From positions 569,977 through 633,976 of the forward strand of contig NZ_LMRD01000006.1 in NCBI RefSeq assembly GCF_001425575.1: DNA of 64,000 nucleotides, in the 5' to 3' direction. Positions 58,804-64,000 of the stretch are shown one piece after another. The DNA comes from Aurantimonas sp. Leaf443. GTDB taxonomy: Bacteria; Pseudomonadota; Alphaproteobacteria; Rhizobiales; Rhizobiaceae. The notes under the pieces are model-generated. The model had not been told where the DNA came from. It did no database searches and was given only the letters and a program-made list of their open reading frames with translations. Position 1 is the stretch's first letter, and every line of letters starts with the position of its first letter. The position numbers and the translations under genes are program-made.

Positions 58804-60474
58804 GTGACGACACAAGGGCGCTTGCGACTGGCGATCGCGCAGTTGAACCCCGTGGTGGGCGATGTCTCCGGCAATCTCGCGCTGGCGCGGCGGGCCCGCG
58901 CCGAGGCCGCCGCCGCGGGCGCCGATCTCGTCCTGTTCACCGAACTCTTCCTCGCCGGCTATCCGCCGGAGGACCTCGTGCTGAAGCCCGGCTTCGTCTC
59001 GGCCTGCATGGCGGCGGTGGAGACGCTGGCGGGCGAGACGGCGGATGGCGGGCCGGGCGTCATCATCGGCGCGCCGCAGCGCACCAAGGACGGGCTCTTC
59101 AACGCCGTCGCCGTGCTCGACGCGGGCGAGGTGATCGCCTGGCGGGCCAAGGTGGACCTGCCGAACTACGGCGAGTTCGACGAGAAGCGCGTGTTTCAGG
59201 CCGGGCGGATGCCGGGGCCGGTGAGCTTTCGCGGCATCCGGCTCGGCATTCCCGTCTGCGAGGACATCTGGGGCGATCTCGGCGTCTGCGAGACGCTCGC
59301 CGAATCGGGCGCCGAGATCCTGCTCGTGCCGAACGGCTCGCCCTTCTACCGCGCCAAGATGGACGTGCGGCACCAGGTGGCGCTGCGCCAGGTGATCGAG
59401 ACCGACCTGCCGCTCGTCTACGCCAACTATGCCGGCGCGCAGGACGAGCTCGTCTTCGACGGCGGCTCCTTCGCCTTCGACGCCGACCGTCAGCTCGTCT
59501 TCCAGCTGCCGCAGTTCGAGACCGGGCTTTTCTATTCGGACTGGCTGCGCGAGCCGGACGGCTGGACCTGCGCGACGCGCAGCTTCGCCGAGCTTCCCGA
59601 CGGCGAGGAGGCCGTGTGGCGCGCCTGCGTCGTCGGCCTTCGCGACTATGTCGACAAGAACCGCTTCAAGTCCGTGGTGCTCGGCCTGTCCGGCGGCATC
59701 GATTCGGCGATCGTCGCCGCCATGGCGGTGGACGCGCTGGGGGCGGACCGCGTGCATTGCGTGATGCTGCCCTATCGCTACACGGCGACCGAGAGCCTGG
59801 AGGACGCGCAGGGCTGCGCGGCGGCGCTCGGCGTGCGCTACGACGTGGTGCCGATCGCCGAGCCCGTCGAGGGCTTCCTCTCCGCGCTGGCGCCGCTTCT
59901 CAAAGGAACGAGCGCCGACGTGACGGAGGAGAATCTCCAGAGCCGCACGCGCGGCACGATCCTGATGGCGATCTCCAACAAGTTCGGCGCCATGGTCCTG
60001 ACCACCGGCAACAAGAGCGAGATGAGCGTCGGCTATGCCACGCTCTACGGCGACATGAACGGGGGCTTCAACCCGATCAAGGATCTCTACAAGACCGAGG
60101 TCTTCCGCCTCGCGCGCTGGCGCAACGAGAACCGGCCCGCCGGCTCGCTCGGGCCGGACGGCGTGGTCATCCCGCCGCGCATCATCGAGAAGCCGCCCTC
60201 GGCGGAACTGCGGCCGGACCAGAAGGACGAGGATTCCCTGCCGCCCTACGACGTGCTCGACGCGATCCTCGAGCATCTCGTGGAGAACGAGGGCGGCATC
60301 GACGACCTCACCGCGCGCGGCTTCGACCGCGACACGGTGCGCCATGTCGAGCGTCTTCTCTACATCGCCGAATACAAGCGCCGGCAGTCGGCGCCGGGCA
60401 CCAAGATCACGCGCAAGAATTTCGGCCGCGACCGGCGCTATCCGATCGTCAACCGCTTCCGGCTCGGCGCATGA
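58804..60474 (+). CDS. nadE: Glutamine-dependent NAD+ synthetase
   Basis: A 556-residue two-domain enzyme making NAD from deamido-NAD. The N-terminal nitrilase-type glutaminase domain has E47 (FTELF), K116 (WRAKVDLPNYGEFDEKR) and C152 (GIPVCEDIWGD). The C-terminal synthetase has the pyrophosphate loop SGGIDS (296-301) and TTGNKSEMSVGYATLYGDM. Length is normal for the glutamine-dependent form. The GTG at 58804 has GGAG seven bases upstream. The stop overlaps the start of a small membrane-protein gene (ATGA), so the two are coupled. Confidence 0.96.
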   Translation: MTTQGRLRLAIAQLNPVVGDVSGNLALARRARAEAAAAGADLVLFTELFLAGYPPEDLVLKPGFVSACMAAVETLAGETADGGPGVIIGAPQRTKDGLFNAVAVLDAGEVIAWRAKVDLPNYGEFDEKRVFQAGRMPGPVSFRGIRLGIPVCEDIWGDLGVCETLAESGAEILLVPNGSPFYRAKMDVRHQVALRQVIETDLPLVYANYAGAQDELVFDGGSFAFDADRQLVFQLPQFETGLFYSDWLREPDGWTCATRSFAELPDGEEAVWRACVVGLRDYVDKNRFKSVVLGLSGGIDSAIVAAMAVDALGADRVHCVMLPYRYTATESLEDAQGCAAALGVRYDVVPIAEPVEGFLSALAPLLKGTSADVTEENLQSRTRGTILMAISNKFGAMVLTTGNKSEMSVGYATLYGDMNGGFNPIKDLYKTEVFRLARWRNENRPAGSLGPDGVVIPPRIIEKPPSAELRPDQKDEDSLPPYDVLDAILEHLVENEGGIDDLTARGFDRDTVRHVERLLYIAEYKRRQSAPGTKITRKNFGRDRRYPIVNRFRLGA

Positions 60475-60770
60475 GCGGGATGGAGATCCCGCCGCTGCCG
60501 CAACTGGCGCAAGGGGCCGCGCTCGTCGGGCTCCTGTTCCTCCTGCGCCTCTACCTCGCGCTGCGGCGCATCGCGGGCGCTCGCGGCACGCGCGTCTCGT
60601 TCGCCGACGTGACGGCGGTGCGCGTGGAGAATGCCTTCGGCCGCGAGAACGAGCCTGATCGGCGCTACGCCGCGCGCCAGCTGGCCGTGGCGACGGTGCT
60701 CCTCGTCCTTGCGGCCATCCTCTACGCCGTCCTCCTCTTCGCCTGGCTGCGCGGCGCGCCGCTCGGCTGA
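60471..60770 (+). CDS. Small membrane protein coupled to nadE
   Basis: A 99-residue protein with two membrane segments, about 15-30 and 70-93 (LAVATVLLVLAAILYAVLLF), and a polar middle with VSFADVTAVRVENAFGRENE. I do not recognise a family. Translation is coupled to nadE by the ATGA overlap, and the frame has coding-like third positions, so expression is likely. No link to NAD synthesis can be inferred from the sequence. gltX starts 58 bases downstream. Confidence 0.7.
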   Translation: MSGMEIPPLPQLAQGAALVGLLFLLRLYLALRRIAGARGTRVSFADVTAVRVENAFGRENEPDRRYAARQLAVATVLLVLAAILYAVLLFAWLRGAPLG

Positions 60771-60828
60771 GGCTCCGCCCGCGGGCAGGGCGATTGTCGG
60801 CGCCGCGCCGGTGACGTAAGCCGGGCCC

Positions 60829-62214
60829 ATGACCGTCATCGTCCGCTTCGCCCCGTCGCCCACCGGCTATCTCCACATCGGCAACCTGCGCCCGGCGCTG
60901 TTCAACTGGCTCTACGCCCGGCGCTTCGACGGCCGCTTCCTGCTGCGGCTGGACGACACGGACCGCCAGCGCTCCCGTCGCGACTATGCCGAGGCCATCG
61001 CCGAAGACCTCGCCTGGATCGGCATCGCGCCGCACGCGGCCTTCGCCCAGTCCGACCGCCTCGCGCTCTACGACGCGGCGGCCGAGCGGCTGAAGGCGGC
61101 GGGCCATCTCTACCCCGCCTACGAGACGGCCGAGGAACTGGAGCTGAAGCGCAAGCGGCGCATGGCGCGGGGCCTGCCGCCGGTCTACGGCCGCGAGGCG
61201 CTGCGGCTGACGGCGCAGGACCATGCGCGCCTCGCCGCCGAGGGCCGGCGCCCGCACTGGCGCTTCCGCCTGCCGAACTTCGCGGCCGACCCGTTCTCGC
61301 CCGAACGCACGCAGATCCACTGGGACGACGTGGTGCGCGGCCGCCAGACCGTCGACCTCGCCTCCCTCTCAGACCCCGTGCTGGTGCGCGAGGACGGCAC
61401 CTATCTCTACACGCTGCCCTCCGTCATCGACGACGGGGAGACCGGCGTCACCCATGTCCTTCGCGGCGACGACCACGTGACCAATACCGGCGTGCAGATC
61501 GCCCTGTTCCAGGCGCTCGGCCACGGCGTGCCGGCTTTCGGGCATTTCAATCTCCTGACGACGATCGACGGCGAGGGCCTTTCCAAGCGCACCGGCGCGC
61601 TCTCGCTGCGCAGCCTGCGCGAGGCCGGCTACGAGCCGATGGCCGTCGCCTCGCTCGCGATCCTCTCCGGCCTGCCCGGCTCGATCGAGGCCATGCCCGA
61701 CCTCGACGCGCTGGAGAAACGCGTCGCCTTCGACCACGTCTCGGCTTCGAGCTCGAAGTTCGACCCCGCCGAGCTCGACCGTCTGAACGCGGCGCTCGTG
61801 CACGAGGCGCCGCTCGATGCCGTCGCGCCGCGCCTCGCCGCCATGGGCGTGCCGCCGGAGAGCGCCGCGGCCTTCTGGGACGCCGTGAAGGCCAATTGCG
61901 TCAAGGTGTCCGACGCGGCGGAATGGGCGGGGATCGTCTTCTCGGACGGGTTCCGCGCGCCCGAGCCCGCGCCGCAGGACGCGGCCGTGCTGCGGGCGGC
62001 GCTGGACCTCCTGCCGCAGGGCCCGTTCGACGGCGCGACGTGGAAGGCCTGGACCAATGCGGTGAAGGCGGCCACCGGCGCCAAGGGCCGCGCGCTCTTC
62101 ATGCCGCTGCGCCTGGCGCTGACCGGCCTCGACCACGGCCCGGAACTCGCCGCCCTCCTGCCGCTCGTCGGGCGCGAGCGCACGGCGAAGCGGCTTCTCG
62201 CGCAGGGCGGCTGA
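60829..62214 (+). CDS. gltX: Glutamate--tRNA ligase (second GluRS type)
   Basis: A 461-residue class I aminoacyl-tRNA synthetase charging tRNA with glutamate. The HIGH motif is HIGN ([20 protein letters not shown]) and the KMSKS motif is GLSKR ([16 protein letters not shown]), both variants usual in one of the two GluRS forms of alphaproteobacteria. [18 protein letters not shown] and the anticodon-binding C-terminal domain are present. Organisms with two GluRS often lack GlnRS and use GatCAB; which tRNA this copy prefers is not visible. Confidence 0.92.
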   Translation: MTVIVRFAPSPTGYLHIGNLRPALFNWLYARRFDGRFLLRLDDTDRQRSRRDYAEAIAEDLAWIGIAPHAAFAQSDRLALYDAAAERLKAAGHLYPAYETAEELELKRKRRMARGLPPVYGREALRLTAQDHARLAAEGRRPHWRFRLPNFAADPFSPERTQIHWDDVVRGRQTVDLASLSDPVLVREDGTYLYTLPSVIDDGETGVTHVLRGDDHVTNTGVQIALFQALGHGVPAFGHFNLLTTIDGEGLSKRTGALSLRSLREAGYEPMAVASLAILSGLPGSIEAMPDLDALEKRVAFDHVSASSSKFDPAELDRLNAALVHEAPLDAVAPRLAAMGVPPESAAAFWDAVKANCVKVSDAAEWAGIVFSDGFRAPEPAPQDAAVLRAALDLLPQGPFDGATWKAWTNAVKAATGAKGRALFMPLRLALTGLDHGPELAALLPLVGRERTAKRLLAQGG

Positions 62215-62247
62215 GCCGCCGCGCGTCGGGGCGGCCGGAGCGCGCCT

Positions 62248-64000
62248 TCAGCCCTCCCGGTCGCCCTGCACCACCTGCGCGACCGCGATCGCCGCCATGT
62301 TGACGAGGCCGCGCGAGGTGACCGAGGGCGTGACGACATGCGCCGGGGAGGCGACGCCGAGGAGGATCGGGCCGACATGCAGCGAGTCGGTCATCGCCTT
62401 GACGACGTTCATCGTGATATTGGCCGCGTCGATGTCCGGGAAGACGAGGAGATTGGCCTCGCCCTTCAGCGTCGACTGCGGCATGGAGCGGTGGCGGATC
62501 GCCTCGTTCAGCGCGGCGTCGCCGTGCATCTCGCCGTCCATCTCGAGGCCGGGCGCGCTCTCGCGTAGGATCTTCACGGCCTTGCGCAGCTTGCGCGAGG
62601 CCTCGGTGTCGTCCGTGCCGAAGTTGGAATGCGAGACGAGGGCGGCCTTGGGCTCCAGCCCGAAGCGGCGGATCTCGGCGGCGGCGAGGATGGTCATCTC
62701 CGCGATCTCCTCGGGGCCGGGGCTGCGCTGCACATAGGTGTCGAGGAAGAACTTCGCGCCCTGCGTGGAGATGAGCAGGCTCATCGCCGTGAGCTTGTTG
62801 ACGCCCGGCGCGACGCCGATCACCTGCATGATGTCGCGCACATGCGGCGAGTAGCGGCCCTCCAGCCCGCAGATCATCGCATCGGCATCGCCGCGCGAGA
62901 CCGAGACCGCGCCGATGACGGTCGTGTTGGTGCGCACGATGGCGCGCGCCGTGTCCGGGTTCACGCCCTTGCGGCCGACCTTGGCGAAATAGTGGTCGAC
63001 ATAGTCGCGGTAGCGCGGGTCGTCCTCGGGATTGACGACCTCGAAATCGGTGCCGGGCCGGATGCGCAGGCCGTAGCGCTCCAGCCGGTTGGCGATGACG
63101 CTCGGGCGGCCGACGAGGATCGGCGCGCAGATCTTCTCCTCCATGAGGACCTGCGCGGCGCGCAGCACGCGCTCGTCCTCGCCGTCCGAGAAGATCACCC
63201 GCTTGCCGGAATTGGCGGCGATGCGGAAGATCGGCTTCATGATGAGGCCGGAGCGGAAGACGAAGCGGTTCAGCCGGTCGAGATAGGCCGGCATGTCCGT
63301 GATGGGGCGCGTGGCGATGCCCTCGGCCCGGGCGGCCTCGGCGACGGCGGGCGCGATCTTGAGGATCAGGCGCGGGTCGAACGGGGCGGGGATGAGATAG
63401 TCCGGTCCGAAGACGGGCGTCTCCGATCCGTAGGCCTTGGCCGCGACCTCCGACACTTCCTCGCGGGCGAGCGCGGCGATGGCGTCGACGCAGGCCTTCT
63501 TCATGCCTTCCGTGATCGCCGTTGCGCCGCAGTCGAGTGCGCCCCGGAAGATATAGGGGAAGCACAGGACGTTGTTGACCTGGTTGGGGAAGTCCGAGCG
63601 CCCCGTGCAGATCATCGCGTCGGGTCGCACCGCCTTGGCGAGGTCCGGCATGATCTCGGGCGTCGGGTTGGCGAGCGCCATGATCATCGGGCGCTCGGCC
63701 ATCGATTTCAGGAGCTCCGGCTTCAGGATGCCGCCGGCCGACAGGCCGAGGAAGACGTCCGCGCCCTCGATGACCTCGCCCAGCGTGCGCTTGTCCGTCT
63801 CCTTGGCATAGACCGCCATCCAGCGGTCCATGCGCTTCTCGCGGCCCTTGTAGACCACGCCCTCGATGTCGGTGCAGGTGATGTTCTCGACCTTCGCGCC
63901 GAGCTCGACGAGGAGGTTGAGGCAGGCGAGGGCGGCGGCGCCGGCGCCGGAGGTGACGATCTTGGCGTCCTCCAGCTTCTTGCCGGCCAGCATCAGGCCG
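62248..64000 (-). CDS. maeB: NADP-dependent malic enzyme MaeB, C-terminal part (malic domain end plus phosphotransacetylase-like domain)
   Basis: The last 583 or so residues of a large malic enzyme whose start lies beyond the window. The visible NAD(P)-binding domain has IVTSGAGAAALACLNLLVEL, GADVFLGLSAGGILKPELLK, ALANPTPEIMPDLAKAVRPD and CTGRSDFPNQVNNVLCFPYI. The phosphotransacetylase-like domain follows, with IFSDGEDERVLRAAQVLMEE, GLEGRYSPHVRDIMQVIG and VFPDIDAANITMNVVKAMTD. In such enzymes the second domain is regulatory and binds acetyl-CoA. It converts malate to pyruvate for gluconeogenesis and NADPH supply. It converges with gltX, 33 bases apart. Confidence 0.95.
   Translation of the reverse strand, partial: GLMLAGKKLEDAKIVTSGAGAAALACLNLLVELGAKVENITCTDIEGVVYKGREKRMDRWMAVYAKETDKRTLGEVIEGADVFLGLSAGGILKPELLKSMAERPMIMALANPTPEIMPDLAKAVRPDAMICTGRSDFPNQVNNVLCFPYIFRGALDCGATAITEGMKKACVDAIAALAREEVSEVAAKAYGSETPVFGPDYLIPAPFDPRLILKIAPAVAEAARAEGIATRPITDMPAYLDRLNRFVFRSGLIMKPIFRIAANSGKRVIFSDGEDERVLRAAQVLMEEKICAPILVGRPSVIANRLERYGLRIRPGTDFEVVNPEDDPRYRDYVDHYFAKVGRKGVNPDTARAIVRTNTTVIGAVSVSRGDADAMICGLEGRYSPHVRDIMQVIGVAPGVNKLTAMSLLISTQGAKFFLDTYVQRSPGPEEIAEMTILAAAEIRRFGLEPKAALVSHSNFGTDDTEASRKLRKAVKILRESAPGLEMDGEMHGDAALNEAIRHRSMPQSTLKGEANLLVFPDIDAANITMNVVKAMTDSLHVGPILLGVASPAHVVTPSVTSRGLVNMAAIAVAQVVQGDREG

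Noticed and set aside
58678-61320. An 880-codon open frame on the minus strand
   Set aside because: It lies opposite nadE and gltX, and its product is low-complexity with no recognisable motif.
1-64000. CRISPR array, prophage, integron or insertion sequence
   Set aside because: No regularly spaced repeats, transposase, integrase or phage structural genes were found. Composition and gene types are uniform along the window.

Overview
The window looks like a chromosomal segment of a GC-rich alphaproteobacterium of the order Hyphomicrobiales (Rhizobiales). The clearest marker is the acpXL-fabF2XL-fabF1XL-adh2XL-lpxXL block (13.1-18.1 kb), which makes and attaches the very-long-chain fatty acid of rhizobial lipid A. 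A plant-type glutathione reductase, class II DAHP synthase, a dmeRF metal-efflux pair, TctABC and a MaeB-type malic enzyme agree with this. I cannot name the genus. Coding density is high, no gap exceeds about 300 bases, and I see no insertion sequence, prophage, integrase, CRISPR array or rRNA. One tRNA (Val, CAC) is present.

Layout. 0-1 kb: end of dhaK plus dhaL (dihydroxyacetone phosphorylation). 1.3-3.5 kb: small proteins (DUF6481, phasin-like, ExoD family, entericidin-like lipoprotein). 3.6-12.4 kb: signalling, with a heme-binding-domain/adenylate cyclase fusion, an OmpR-type two-component system divergent from a secreted OB/PepSY-like protein, a HupE/UreJ protein, a receiver-only regulator and a GGDEF-EAL protein with a degenerate GGDEF motif. 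12.7-18.1 kb: an L,D-transpeptidase and the lipid A fatty-acid operon. 18.3-24.6 kb: dusA, a TauE/SafE permease, DUF1289 plus a retropepsin-like protein, a DivJ/PleC-like kinase, a GST, a uracil-DNA glycosylase family protein and an Lrp regulator. 24.8-28.8 kb: a 3-hydroxyisobutyrate dehydrogenase-like enzyme, a Doc-type toxin with probable antitoxin, and a polar amino acid ABC transporter without its ATPase.

28.9-33.9 kb: molybdenum-cofactor genes moaA and mobA interleaved with two exporters and a secreted protein, and a divergent DUF971 gene. 33.9-37.2 kb: the Anbu proteasome-like cluster (Anbu, alpha-E, circularly permuted ATP-grasp) without its usual transglutaminase. 37.5-40.1 kb: a small membrane protein, a glycosyltransferase-like protein and dmeRF with a visible operator. 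40.2-48.1 kb: TctABC carboxylate transporter, a Rieske oxygenase divergent from a LysR regulator, then a sugar isomerase/epimerase-like protein and a Gfo/Idh/MocA oxidoreductase, together resembling a catabolic region. 48.2-64 kb: tRNA-Val, CYTH protein, gph, rpiA, DUF2059, gor and a gamma-glutamylcyclotransferase, class II DAHP synthase, a LigB-type dioxygenase, membrane proteins (DUF2214, DedA, DUF1003), nadE, gltX and the C-terminal part of maeB.

Most of the window is ordinary core genome. The points I find most worth checking are the catalytically degenerate FabF2XL beside an intact FabF1XL with no fabZXL in the operon, the reduced Anbu cluster, the heme-domain cyclase, the OmpR-type direct repeats at 7.48 kb, the palindrome filling the tRNA-Val promoter spacer, and several hairpins at gene junctions. 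All similarity statements come from reading the sequence by eye; no database search was run.
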